From Stenotrophomonas sp. 704A1 (lineage in GTDB: Bacteria > Pseudomonadota > Gammaproteobacteria > Xanthomonadales > Xanthomonadaceae): DNA of 64,000 nucleotides. Positions 35,349 through 44,428 of this stretch are shown here, piece after piece. Position numbers and translations under genes: made by a program. The stretch's first letter is position 1. Each line of letters opens with the position of its first letter. The notes below the pieces were generated by a model, which searched no databases, was not told the origin of the DNA, and saw only the letters and a list, made by a program, of their open reading frames with translations. The DNA lies in assembly GCF_030549525.1 (NCBI RefSeq), contig NZ_CP130831.1, forward strand, positions 955,501 to 1,019,500. Reading direction: 5' to 3'.

Positions 35349-38300
35349 ATGACCATTCGCTCACTCTTCGATCCAAGCAAGGACATCTACCGGACCATCG
35401 AAAAGGTCATCACCTATGGCGCCTCGCAAGAAGGCCGCCTCAAGGCTGAGATCTCTGAATACGTGGTCACCGAGAGTATTGAGGAGCAGTTCCGCAAGCT
35501 CCTCGATCGCATGCAGCTTGCGATGGAGTCCGGTGGCGAAAATGAGGTGGGCGTCTGGGTCTCTGGCTTCTACGGCTCCGGTAAGAGCTCGTTCACCAAG
35601 TATCTCGGCTTGGCGTTTGATGATCAGCGCACCATCGACGGCACGCCGTTCATCAACTACCTGCAAGACCGCCTGCACAAGCCACAGACCAAGGCGCTCC
35701 TCAGCACTGTAGCGAAGCGCTTCCCGGCTGCAGTGGTCATGCTGGACCTCGCCAGTGAAATGCTCGCTGGCGCCACGATGGAAGACGTCTCCACCGTCCT
35801 CTACTTCAAGGTACTGCAGTGGGCTGGCTACTCGCGCAACCTGAAGGTTGCCGCTTTTGAGCGCATGGTCGAGAAGGACGGTCGCACGCCCGAACTCCAT
35901 GAGCGTATCGCCCAGGCGCTGCCAGGTGCCACCTGGGCTCGCGTGCAGAACAACCCACTGGCCATCGACGGCTTGATCCCGAAAATCGCCCATGAGATGT
36001 ACCCGGCACTCTTCCCGGAGGCCAAGTCATTCTCGTCCAGCACCGAAGGCTTCTTCCAGTTCGAAGACCAGCGCGTGCAAGAGATGATCGACATCGTCCG
36101 CGAGAAGAGTGGTAAGCAGAACATCATCTTCATCGTCGACGAAGTCGGCCAGTACGTGGCCTCACGCGACAACCTGATCCTCAACCTTGATGGCCTGGCG
36201 AAGAACCTCAAGAGGCTGGGCGACGGCAAGGCCTGGATCATCTCTACAGCGCAGCAGACGCTGACGGAAGACGACCCGCGCGCCGCGCTGAACTCCGACA
36301 AGCTCTACAAGCTGAAAGACCGCTTCCCGATTCAGATCGACCTTGAATCGAGCGACATCAAAGAGATTTGCTACCGCCGTCTGCTCGGTAAATCGCCAGC
36401 GGGCGAGACCGAGCTTGGCAAGCTTTTCGATGCCCATGGTCAGGCGCTGCGACACAACACCAAGCTGCAGGACGCTAAGTACTACGACGCAGACTTCAGC
36501 AAAGAGAGTTTCACCAATCTCTACCCGTTCCTGCCGGCGCACTTCGACATCCTGCTGCACCTACTCGGCGCGCTCGCAAAGTCCACCGGCGGCATCGGTC
36601 TACGCTCTGCGATCAAGGTAATTCAGGATGTCCTGAAAGGTGAAGGCGGTTCCAAGGCCATGGCCGATCAGCCCGTGGGCTGGCTGGCCACCACGGTGAC
36701 GCTGTACGACGAACTGGAAAAGGACATTCGCCGTGCCTTCACGTCCATCCACCAGGCGGTCGGCAAAGTGCAGATTCGCTTCCCGGATTCACAGCTACAT
36801 CAGGACATCGCCAAGTCCGTCGCCGTGTTGCAGATCCTCGGCAACTTGCCAGTCTCGGTGCAGAACGTCGCCAGCCTGATGCATCCCTCCGTCACGGCAC
36901 CTTCGCAGCTCGACACGGTCAAGAAAGCCGTCGAAGAGATGCTGAACGATGTGCATGTGCCGCTCGGCGAGAAAGATGGCAACCTCGTGTTCCTCAGCGA
37001 GAAGCTGCGGGATATCGAGCAGGAGCGAGGCGCGATTGCGTTGCGCACCGTGGATGTGAAGCGCATCTTCAACGATGCGCTGCGCGAGTCCTTCGATCCG
37101 CTGCCTCGCGTCAGCCTCCACGGCACGATGGCCGTCGCAACGGGCCTGAAGGTCCAGGCCGGCAGCGCCATCACCAGCCTGGCCGGTGATCAGAGCACCA
37201 TCCAAACCGTTGTTGAGTTGGTGCCAGCCAGTGACTACGACACCGCCAAGAACCGGATGCTGGATGATTCCCGCAGCCGGGCGGGTCGAAACGTCATCGG
37301 GCTCTTGGCTCGCGCAAATTCCGAACTCGACGATCTGGCGAACGAAATCTATCGCTGTCAGCGCATTGCCGAGCTGCACCGCAACGAGCCCGACCAAGAG
37401 GTAAAGGACTACTGCACCGGCCAGCTCGACCGTGCTGCCAAGCTGGCGACCCAGCTCCAGAGCAAGATCAAACAAACTCTGCAAGCCGGCTCGTTTGTGT
37501 TCCGCGGCCAGGCCACGGCGGTGTCGGCACTGGATGCTGATTTGCTGGAGGCCGCCAAGAAGCTGCTCTCCGACGTTGCTGACCAGGTGTTCGACCGGTA
37601 CGTAGAAGCCCCAGTACGTGCCGGAACCGACACCGCCGAGAAATTCCTGAAGGTCGCCAACCCCGCGGCCATCAGCAGCGCGCTGGACCCGCTCGGTTTG
37701 GTGCAAACCGTGGCCGGTCGTGCCTCGTTCAAAACCGACCATAAAGCGATGATCAGCATCCACGACTACATCGACAAGCGCGGCACGGTCGATGGCAAGC
37801 GCCTGCTCGACGACTTCAGCAGCGCCCCGTTCGGCTGGTCGCCGGACACCACGCGCTACATCGTCGCGGCCATGCTTATGGCTGGAGAGATCAAGCTCAA
37901 GGTCTCGGGACGCGAAGTCACGGCCGCTGGGCAACAGGCCATCGATGCCCTGAAGACCAACAACTCCTTCAAGCAGATCGGCGTGGCCCTGCGCGACGAG
38001 CGCCCGTCCATCGAAACGCTCGGTCGGGCGGCAGAGCGGCTCACTGAACTGGTCGGTGACATGGTGATCCCGCTTGAGCAAGAGATCAGCAAGGCGGCGG
38101 CCAAGCACTTCACGCGCTTCCAGCACGATTACGGCTCCTTGGCTGAAAAGCTCAGCGGCCTTGGGCTGGCGGGTAGCGAACGCATCCGTACTTTGAACCA
38201 GGACATTGCCGATGTTCTGTTTACAGATGCGTCAGATGCTCCACAGCGTCTGGGTGCCGAAACCTCCGCCATTTACGACAATCTCAAGTGGGCGCTGGAA

Positions 38301-38978
38301 GTGAAGCGAGCGTTCGACAATGGGCTCGACGCTACCTTGCGTGACTTGCAAGCTCATCGTCGCGACATCGAAGCCTTGCCGGACACTGGCGTGCCAGGAG
38401 AGCTGCGCCGCGAACTTGCCGAAGACTTGGGAACCCTGTCAGAGCGCTTGGGCAAAGAAGACTTCTACAAACACACCACCGACTTCAATTCGCAGCTAAC
38501 CCATCTGAAGGGCCGTTTGCGCGATGCGGTCATCACGCTCTCCGATCAGCAAAAGCTGCGTTTGAAGGAAGGGGTCGAGGATCTGCAGCGCATCACTGAG
38601 TGGGAAGAACTCACCCAGGAGGAGCGCGGCAACGCCGTGAACCGGTTGGATGGGCTTGCTCTGTCAGCCACCCAGGATCTGGCCGGACTTAAGAAACTGC
38701 TGGCTCGCGACTACGACATCAACAGCACCCTCGACGATCTTAAGCGGTCGATCCAGCGGCAGGGCCAGGAACGTCTGCGCCAGCGCATGGAGGAAGAACG
38801 CGTCAAAAACGGAGAAGAAGGTCCGGCCAAGCTGACAAAGTCGATCGCGATTCCCGTGACGATGACGTCGGCTGCGGACATTGATGCGCTGATCCAACAG
38901 CTACAGGAAATCAAGGCACAGCTTGGCCTTTATGTAGAGGCGGAAATCAACTTTGTGATGCATGGTCAGGGCGCGTGA
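35349..38978 (+). CDS. brxC: BrxC, BREX ATPase (large P-loop protein)
   Basis: A 1209-aa ATPase of the BrxC family (DUF499-related). The Walker A is GFYGSGKSSFTKYLG at about residue 73; a Walker B-like segment is IIFIVDEVGQYV at about residue 260, followed by an Arg-finger region AWIISTAQQTL. The large C-terminal part (about 600-1180) is helical with coiled-coil character. BrxC is part of the BREX machine used for both methylation and phage blocking. Size is normal for type 1. A RecD-like helicase gene begins at the stop codon. Confidence 0.92.
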   Translation: MTIRSLFDPSKDIYRTIEKVITYGASQEGRLKAEISEYVVTESIEEQFRKLLDRMQLAMESGGENEVGVWVSGFYGSGKSSFTKYLGLAFDDQRTIDGTPFINYLQDRLHKPQTKALLSTVAKRFPAAVVMLDLASEMLAGATMEDVSTVLYFKVLQWAGYSRNLKVAAFERMVEKDGRTPELHERIAQALPGATWARVQNNPLAIDGLIPKIAHEMYPALFPEAKSFSSSTEGFFQFEDQRVQEMIDIVREKSGKQNIIFIVDEVGQYVASRDNLILNLDGLAKNLKRLGDGKAWIISTAQQTLTEDDPRAALNSDKLYKLKDRFPIQIDLESSDIKEICYRRLLGKSPAGETELGKLFDAHGQALRHNTKLQDAKYYDADFSKESFTNLYPFLPAHFDILLHLLGALAKSTGGIGLRSAIKVIQDVLKGEGGSKAMADQPVGWLATTVTLYDELEKDIRRAFTSIHQAVGKVQIRFPDSQLHQDIAKSVAVLQILGNLPVSVQNVASLMHPSVTAPSQLDTVKKAVEEMLNDVHVPLGEKDGNLVFLSEKLRDIEQERGAIALRTVDVKRIFNDALRESFDPLPRVSLHGTMAVATGLKVQAGSAITSLAGDQSTIQTVVELVPASDYDTAKNRMLDDSRSRAGRNVIGLLARANSELDDLANEIYRCQRIAELHRNEPDQEVKDYCTGQLDRAAKLATQLQSKIKQTLQAGSFVFRGQATAVSALDADLLEAAKKLLSDVADQVFDRYVEAPVRAGTDTAEKFLKVANPAAISSALDPLGLVQTVAGRASFKTDHKAMISIHDYIDKRGTVDGKRLLDDFSSAPFGWSPDTTRYIVAAMLMAGEIKLKVSGREVTAAGQQAIDALKTNNSFKQIGVALRDERPSIETLGRAAERLTELVGDMVIPLEQEISKAAAKHFTRFQHDYGSLAEKLSGLGLAGSERIRTLNQDIADVLFTDASDAPQRLGAETSAIYDNLKWALEVKRAFDNGLDATLRDLQAHRRDIEALPDTGVPGELRRELAEDLGTLSERLGKEDFYKHTTDFNSQLTHLKGRLRDAVITLSDQQKLRLKEGVEDLQRITEWEELTQEERGNAVNRLDGLALSATQDLAGLKKLLARDYDINSTLDDLKRSIQRQGQERLRQRMEEERVKNGEEGPAKLTKSIAIPVTMTSAADIDALIQQLQEIKAQLGLYVEAEINFVMHGQGA

Positions 38979-38983
38979 GCTGC

Positions 38984-41086
38984 ATGGAAATACAATTGAC
39001 CGGAGAGCAGTCCGCCGCGCTGGATGCCATTAGAACCTTTCTTCTTGATGACACTCGAGATGCTTTTGTCCTGCGTGGCAGTGCAGGCACTGGTAAGACC
39101 ACACTTGTTGCCCAACTGGTCAAAACTCTAGAGGAGATGAACCTTTCCTGCAGCCTCCTGGCACCGACAGGCCGGGCAGCCCGAATTCTGGGCAACAAGA
39201 TCAAGCAAATCACTGGAAACTCTGGATACGAAGGGTCGACTATCCATCGGGCGATTTACATGCTTACCAATTTGGAGGTGAATGAAGGGGCCGAGACGGC
39301 TAACGACCCGGGGATGCGGATGATCTTCCCGTTGAAGGAGGAAGAACCGGTTGTTTCCTTGTTTGTGATCGACGAATCGTCAATGGTTGGAGATAAGGAG
39401 AATCACGGTGATTTCATGCAGTTCGGTTCAGGCCGATTGCTCCTGGATATCGTGACCTTTGCCCGAATGAACAGATCAGGTCGCACAAAGAATCACCTTA
39501 CCAAGCTGCTTTTCGTCGGCGATCCTGCGCAGCTACCTCCGGTTGGAGAAAATGCGTCACCGGCCTTGTCAGATGCGTATCTGAGTGAGCAATTCAAGTT
39601 GAAGGTGGATTCGTTCGATTTGAAAAATGTCATGCGTCAGGCGCAGGGCAGTGCCATTCTCGACCGCGCGACGGAGTTGCGCGACGCGATGCTGGCCGAG
39701 CGGTTCAATAAATTTTCACTGCAGCCCAATGGACAGGATATTGAACAGGTAGATGCCCAAAGAGCCGTCGATCTGGTCGTTCAATGGTTGCAGACAAAAA
39801 CTTCTAACGTCGCAGTCGTGCACTCTAACGCCAATGCGCTGGACTACAACCGTAACATCAGAGATCGTCGTTGGGGCGATGCCAGTCTGCCTATCCAGGT
39901 GGGCGAAACGCTGTTAATAAACAAAAACTCAACAACGCACGAACTCAGCAATGGCGATCTGGTCAAGGTCATAGAGGTGGGAGCAGACGCACAACGTGTG
40001 CCAGTAAATCTCAAGGGAGGCCACCATGTTGAGTTGTGGTTCCGCAATATCACCGTTGCTTTTCGTGATGCGGATGGCAGCGTCATCCAGACAAACTGCC
40101 TGGTACTAGAGAACTTGCTAGATTCGCCTAACCGTGAATTGACCCCGTTGGAGCAGCGGGCGCTTTTGGTAGATTTTCGAAAGCGCCACCCTGACCTGCA
40201 TCCAAAGTCGGCTGAATTCCGCAAAGTTATCCGTGACGACCCGTACTTCAACGCGCTCCAGGTCAAGTACGGCTATGCCATGACCTGTCACAAGGCGCAG
40301 GGCGGGGAATGGAATACTGTCCTTGTTGACTTCGGGTCCGGCAGGGGCTCTCGCAATGCATCGTTCTTTCGTTGGGCTTATACGGCCATCACGCGAGCAG
40401 CCAAGAAACTGATCATCGTGAATCCCCCTGACTTCACACCCACCGGTGACATCGCCTGGACTGGCTCATCAGGCGCGTCTGAAAAACCTGAAAAGGCTGG
40501 ACTTCAGGAGCTCATGACTGATCCAGACTGGCAGAGGCTTTCGTTCACACCCGCTATTGCCCCCTTGATGAAAACCCATCAGCAGTTACGCCTGGTGTGG
40601 GGGGCTCAAGGCATCGAAATTGAACAGTTGCAGCACTTGCAGTATTGCGAGCGCTACACCCTTTCGCGCAATGGCAAACGCGCCGTAGTTCAGTATTACT
40701 ACAATGGCAAATTACAGGTCAGTCGCTCTGGATCTGTTCCTGGCGCCTTATCAGATAGTCAATTGGCGGAGGATGCGCTCACATCGCTTGGTGTGCTGGC
40801 TGCCAAATCCAGCACGGAGCAGCCAAGCCAGTTCATACAAGAGTTTCTGGATGGTCTGGATAAAGCTATTGCCGAATCGGGAATTCAACGTATCGGTCAA
40901 AAGTCGATGCCGTATCGGCTGCGATTGAGCTTTGCTGATGCTTGTCGCAAAGGTGAGATTGATTTCACTTACGACGGCGCCTTTACTTGGACGGCTGCTC
41001 AGGAAGTCGGCGGCCCAGGCAGTAGCCACGGCCTCTATGAGGAAGTACAGCGCTTGATGACGGCGCAAAAAGAGGAAAACCAGTGA
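38984..41086 (+). CDS. RecD-like SF1B DNA helicase embedded in BREX operon
   Basis: A 700-aa UvrD/RecD-type superfamily 1 helicase (RecD2/Dda-like). Motifs in order: Q motif LTGEQSAALDAI, Walker A GSAGTGKTTLVAQL (about residue 31), Ia LLAPTGRAARIL, Walker B FVIDESSMVGD, III LLFVGDPAQLPPVGE, and V/VI MTCHKAQGGEWNTVLVDF with WAYTAITRAAKKLIIV. An OB-like insertion and a C-terminal extension of about 200 residues (after SEKPEKAGLQ) lack known motifs. It is inserted between brxC and pglX, where ordinary type 1 loci go straight from brxC to pglX. A GTG at 38975 overlapping the brxC stop is an alternative start. Base composition is AT-richer than brxC (two lines counted at 45 and 52% against 60%). 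Confidence 0.85.
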   Translation: MEIQLTGEQSAALDAIRTFLLDDTRDAFVLRGSAGTGKTTLVAQLVKTLEEMNLSCSLLAPTGRAARILGNKIKQITGNSGYEGSTIHRAIYMLTNLEVNEGAETANDPGMRMIFPLKEEEPVVSLFVIDESSMVGDKENHGDFMQFGSGRLLLDIVTFARMNRSGRTKNHLTKLLFVGDPAQLPPVGENASPALSDAYLSEQFKLKVDSFDLKNVMRQAQGSAILDRATELRDAMLAERFNKFSLQPNGQDIEQVDAQRAVDLVVQWLQTKTSNVAVVHSNANALDYNRNIRDRRWGDASLPIQVGETLLINKNSTTHELSNGDLVKVIEVGADAQRVPVNLKGGHHVELWFRNITVAFRDADGSVIQTNCLVLENLLDSPNRELTPLEQRALLVDFRKRHPDLHPKSAEFRKVIRDDPYFNALQVKYGYAMTCHKAQGGEWNTVLVDFGSGRGSRNASFFRWAYTAITRAAKKLIIVNPPDFTPTGDIAWTGSSGASEKPEKAGLQELMTDPDWQRLSFTPAIAPLMKTHQQLRLVWGAQGIEIEQLQHLQYCERYTLSRNGKRAVVQYYYNGKLQVSRSGSVPGALSDSQLAEDALTSLGVLAAKSSTEQPSQFIQEFLDGLDKAIAESGIQRIGQKSMPYRLRLSFADACRKGEIDFTYDGAFTWTAAQEVGGPGSSHGLYEEVQRLMTAQKEENQ

Positions 41087-42522
41087 GCTCCAGTGAAATC
41101 TTTGCACTTCGCAAGCAAAAACGGCATGCAGAAGCCCTGGATTTGGCCAGGTCGGAGTACCCCCAAAACAATGGTGACGTATGGTTTCTTCGAGCCTACG
41201 CATGGGCGCTGTATGACCATGTAAAAGAAATCGTCGATCGTTACGAGACAAAGCAGCTATCTCCTGCGGCGTTATCTGGCCAACTGTCACCGGACATGCG
41301 CGAGTTCTCGCACATGGCTGACGCACTGCGTGGCGATAGTGCTTTTTCACAATTTCTTCGCCTTGCGGGGAAGGCATCCAAGGATTGGTCTGAATTTCTT
41401 CTTTTTGCCCGCTGGGTGGGAAACGAAAGTTTTTCAGAAGAGGACAAGAAGCCTTTCGTCAATGAGGCAGGAAAGACTGTAGATAGTTTGTATAAACGCT
41501 TCATACGTGCCGTCTGTCGTGAGACAGTGGCTAAGGCTGTCGATCCTCAGTCGGATCCGACGCTGAATGAGTGGGGTCTTGGCGTTTTGGAACAAGCGCT
41601 AAAGAATGAGCCAAACGACCAATGGCTCAACTACTACCAGAGCAAACTGCACCTGGCCAACGGCGAGCCAGACCTTGCGATCAAGCGATTGACGCCAGTG
41701 TTACGTCGACAGTCGCGCGCGGCTTGGCCATGGGCGCTACTAGGCGAGATCCTGGAAGTTGAGCACCCACAGGATGCGTTGACTTGTTATGCCCATGCAA
41801 CCCAGCTGGCTCGGGAGGAGCAGGAAGTCGCAAGGGTTCGAATCCATTTGGCACAGCGCCTCGCGCTTGCGGGCCGTTTCAATGAGGCAGCACTACAGGC
41901 GAACCTGGCACTGCAGTACAGGGAAAAGCACGCCTATAAGGTGCCCCAGGAACTGCATCAACTGCTTACCAGTGACTGGTATCAAGACGCACTCGCCAAT
42001 AACTCTCTACAGCCGCTGCCGAAAGCTGAGTCCAGTGCACGTGCATTGCTTCAACAACTGGACCGACAAAACCTTACCTACACTCGCGGTGTCATTGACC
42101 ACATCAATGCAGAAAAGGGGCTCAGCTATATAGCGACCGGCGCCGCTACCGGCCTCGGGCTTTTGCATAAAAAGTTTCCCACAGTGGCAAGCTTGTTGCC
42201 AGGTACTGTAGTGGAGATTGGGCGTGCAGAGGTTGAAGGCCAAGCTCTGGATTGGCGAATATCAGAGGTTCAAACCATTCCTGGCCTGTTTGAAATTTTT
42301 AGCGGCACTTTGAATAGGCAGGAGGGAAAAACATTTGCATTCATCAGCACCAGCCGAGATGACGTCTTCGTCGCCCCAGAGATGGCAGAGACCTTTACTC
42401 CTGAGGTGCAATACGACGTCACCTGTCAGGCCATTCGGCGTACCAACAAGCAGGGTAAGACCGGCTGGCGTGCTGTGAAATTCATCGAGAAAAAAGAGCA
42501 GCAGCTCTCCGCTGACTTCTAA
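41083..42522 (+). CDS. TPR protein with two cold-shock-like domains, paired with the helicase
   Basis: A 479-aa protein. The first about 300 residues are helical and TPR-like (for example DVWFLRAYAWALYDHVKEIV, PWALLGEILEVEHPQDALTC, AGRFNEAALQANLALQYREK). The C-terminal part carries two OB/cold-shock-like modules in tandem: about 333-398, beginning YTRGVIDHINAEKGLSYI (compare the cold-shock GxVKWFNxEKGFGFI), and about 406-470, with KTFAFISTSRDDVFV (RNP1- and RNP2-like). It may bind nucleic acid and act as adaptor for the helicase, whose stop codon overlaps its GTG start. pglX follows 13 nt later. I know of no named BREX component with this architecture. Confidence 0.75.
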   Translation: MSSSEIFALRKQKRHAEALDLARSEYPQNNGDVWFLRAYAWALYDHVKEIVDRYETKQLSPAALSGQLSPDMREFSHMADALRGDSAFSQFLRLAGKASKDWSEFLLFARWVGNESFSEEDKKPFVNEAGKTVDSLYKRFIRAVCRETVAKAVDPQSDPTLNEWGLGVLEQALKNEPNDQWLNYYQSKLHLANGEPDLAIKRLTPVLRRQSRAAWPWALLGEILEVEHPQDALTCYAHATQLAREEQEVARVRIHLAQRLALAGRFNEAALQANLALQYREKHAYKVPQELHQLLTSDWYQDALANNSLQPLPKAESSARALLQQLDRQNLTYTRGVIDHINAEKGLSYIATGAATGLGLLHKKFPTVASLLPGTVVEIGRAEVEGQALDWRISEVQTIPGLFEIFSGTLNRQEGKTFAFISTSRDDVFVAPEMAETFTPEVQYDVTCQAIRRTNKQGKTGWRAVKFIEKKEQQLSADF

Positions 42523-42535
42523 GAGACAGGCATAC

Positions 42536-44428
42536 ATGGCCTTCGACCAAACAACAAGAAACCGCCTCCAGCGCTTCGTCAACGATGCGCGCCGGGTGCT
42601 GGAAGAGGAATTCACCCGCCAGCTGCAGAACGACTATGGCATGGACCCGAACGCGGGCACCGTGGCGGAGCTAGCCAGCTTGCGCCATATCAACGACGCC
42701 CAGCGCGAATCCGCCCGCATCCTGCGCGACACCCTGGCCCACTACACCGCTAGTGGCGACATGAATGCTACCCAGGGGCTGGACCGCATCGTCCGCGAGC
42801 AAGCCTTTACCGTGCTCAACCGCCTGGCGGCGCTGCGCATGGCGGAGGCGCGTGGCCTACTGGTTGAGTCGGTCGGCAACGGCTTCCAGGCCAAGGGCTT
42901 TCAGCTCTACGCCCGGCTGGCTGGCACCGGCCTGGGCGAAACCGGCGATGCCTATCGCACCTACCTGTTCAGTGTGTTCGATGAGCTGAGCCAGGACTTG
43001 CCTGGATTATTCGACCGCTACTCACCGCAGGGTCGCCTGTTCCCGCGCGAAGCCGCGCTGCTGCAGGTGCTCAACCTGATCAACGATGCCGACATCGCCC
43101 CGCTATGGAGCGAGGACGAAACCATCGGCTGGATCTACCAGTACTTCAACTCCAAAGAAGAGCGCAAGGCGATGCGCGATGCGTCGCAGGCGCCGCGTAA
43201 CAGCCGCGAGCTGGCGGTACGCAACCAGTTCTTCACGCCGCGCTACGTGGTCGAGTTCCTGGTGGACAACACCTTGGGTCGGCTGTGGTTCAACGCCACG
43301 GGAGGCGATACCGATCTGCGCGAGCATTGTCAGTACCTGCTGGTCAAGCCCGACGAAATGCGCCAGGCCGCTACCAAGCTGCGCGATCCGCGCACGCTGA
43401 AGCTGCTGGACCCGGCCTGCGGCTCCATGCACTTTGGTCTGTATGCATTTGACCTGTTCGCTGAGATCTATCGCGAGGCCTGGGCCTGGGAGCAGCAGCA
43501 CGGCCCCGGCTCGCTGGATGTTTCGACCCAACCCCAGGCTGCACTCAAGCCAATGAGCCAGACCTACGAAGATGAGGCTGCATTTCTGCGAGATGTGCCG
43601 CGCCTGATCATCGAACACAACATCTATGGCGTGGATATCGACCCGCGTGCCGCGCAAATCGCTTCATTGGCGTTATGGCTGCGGGCACAGCGTGCTTGGC
43701 ACGATGCCGGTGTCAAAGCCAAAGACCGCCCGCTGATCGGGCGGGGGCATGTGGTGGCCGCGATTGCACCGCCGGCAGAGCGTGAGTTGCGCCAGCAGTT
43801 CGTGACCAACCTCGATCAGCGCGACGCCGAGCTGTTCGAGAAGACCCTGCGACTGCTCAAGGGCCTGCCGGAGCTCGGAGTGCTGCTCCAGGTCGAGCGC
43901 GAGTTGCCGCATTTGATTCGGCAGGTCTATGTGGGCAAAGGCACCGGCCTGTTTGCTGTGCAGGAGCAGGAGAACTGGCAGCAAGCGGAGGAGCGACTAC
44001 GCGAGGCACTTACTGAGTTTGCCCAGGCGGCAAAGTCGACGTACCAAGGGCGCCTATTTGCGCAGGATGCGCTACAGGGCTTGCGGCTCATCGATCTGTG
44101 CCGAGAAGTGTTTGATGTGGTGGTGATGAATCCACCGTTTGGCGCGCTGGCTGCCAAGACCAAGGATCAACTCGCCAAAGCCTATCCGCGCAGCAAGAAC
44201 GATTTGCTGGCCATTATGGTGGAGCGTGGCCTGGAACTGCTGCGCCCCGGCGGTCGCATCGGCGCCATCACCTCGCGCACTTGTTTCTTCCTCTCCAGTT
44301 TCCAGAAGTGGCGTGAGCAGGTGGCCTTGGGTATTGCCAAGCCAGTAGTCATGGCCGACCTGGGGCATGGCGTGATGGACGACGCGATGGTCGAAGCCGC
44401 CGCTTACGTATTGGAGAAAGCCGCGTGA
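42536..44428 (+). CDS. pglX: PglX, N-terminal (methyltransferase) half
   Basis: A 630-aa protein corresponding to the first half of PglX, the BREX adenine-N6 DNA methyltransferase. Motif I is DPACGSMHFGLYAF (about residue 291), the acidic motif II lies in NIYGVDIDPRAAQIASL, and the catalytic motif IV is NPPFGA (about residue 531), with GRIGAITSRTCFF downstream. It ends DLGHGVMDDAMVEAAAYVLE-K-A-A, which in intact PglX would run straight on into the target-recognition part. Here a TGA intervenes and the second half restarts in the -1 frame at GTG 44425. See the second half for interpretation. Confidence 0.9.
   Translation: MAFDQTTRNRLQRFVNDARRVLEEEFTRQLQNDYGMDPNAGTVAELASLRHINDAQRESARILRDTLAHYTASGDMNATQGLDRIVREQAFTVLNRLAALRMAEARGLLVESVGNGFQAKGFQLYARLAGTGLGETGDAYRTYLFSVFDELSQDLPGLFDRYSPQGRLFPREAALLQVLNLINDADIAPLWSEDETIGWIYQYFNSKEERKAMRDASQAPRNSRELAVRNQFFTPRYVVEFLVDNTLGRLWFNATGGDTDLREHCQYLLVKPDEMRQAATKLRDPRTLKLLDPACGSMHFGLYAFDLFAEIYREAWAWEQQHGPGSLDVSTQPQAALKPMSQTYEDEAAFLRDVPRLIIEHNIYGVDIDPRAAQIASLALWLRAQRAWHDAGVKAKDRPLIGRGHVVAAIAPPAERELRQQFVTNLDQRDAELFEKTLRLLKGLPELGVLLQVERELPHLIRQVYVGKGTGLFAVQEQENWQQAEERLREALTEFAQAAKSTYQGRLFAQDALQGLRLIDLCREVFDVVVMNPPFGALAAKTKDQLAKAYPRSKNDLLAIMVERGLELLRPGGRIGAITSRTCFFLSSFQKWREQVALGIAKPVVMADLGHGVMDDAMVEAAAYVLEKAA

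Noticed and set aside
44425..44428. Programmed -1 frameshift as explanation for the two pglX frames
   Set aside because: No slippery heptamer or downstream structure is evident around the overlap; re-initiation at GTGA or a simple indel are simpler.
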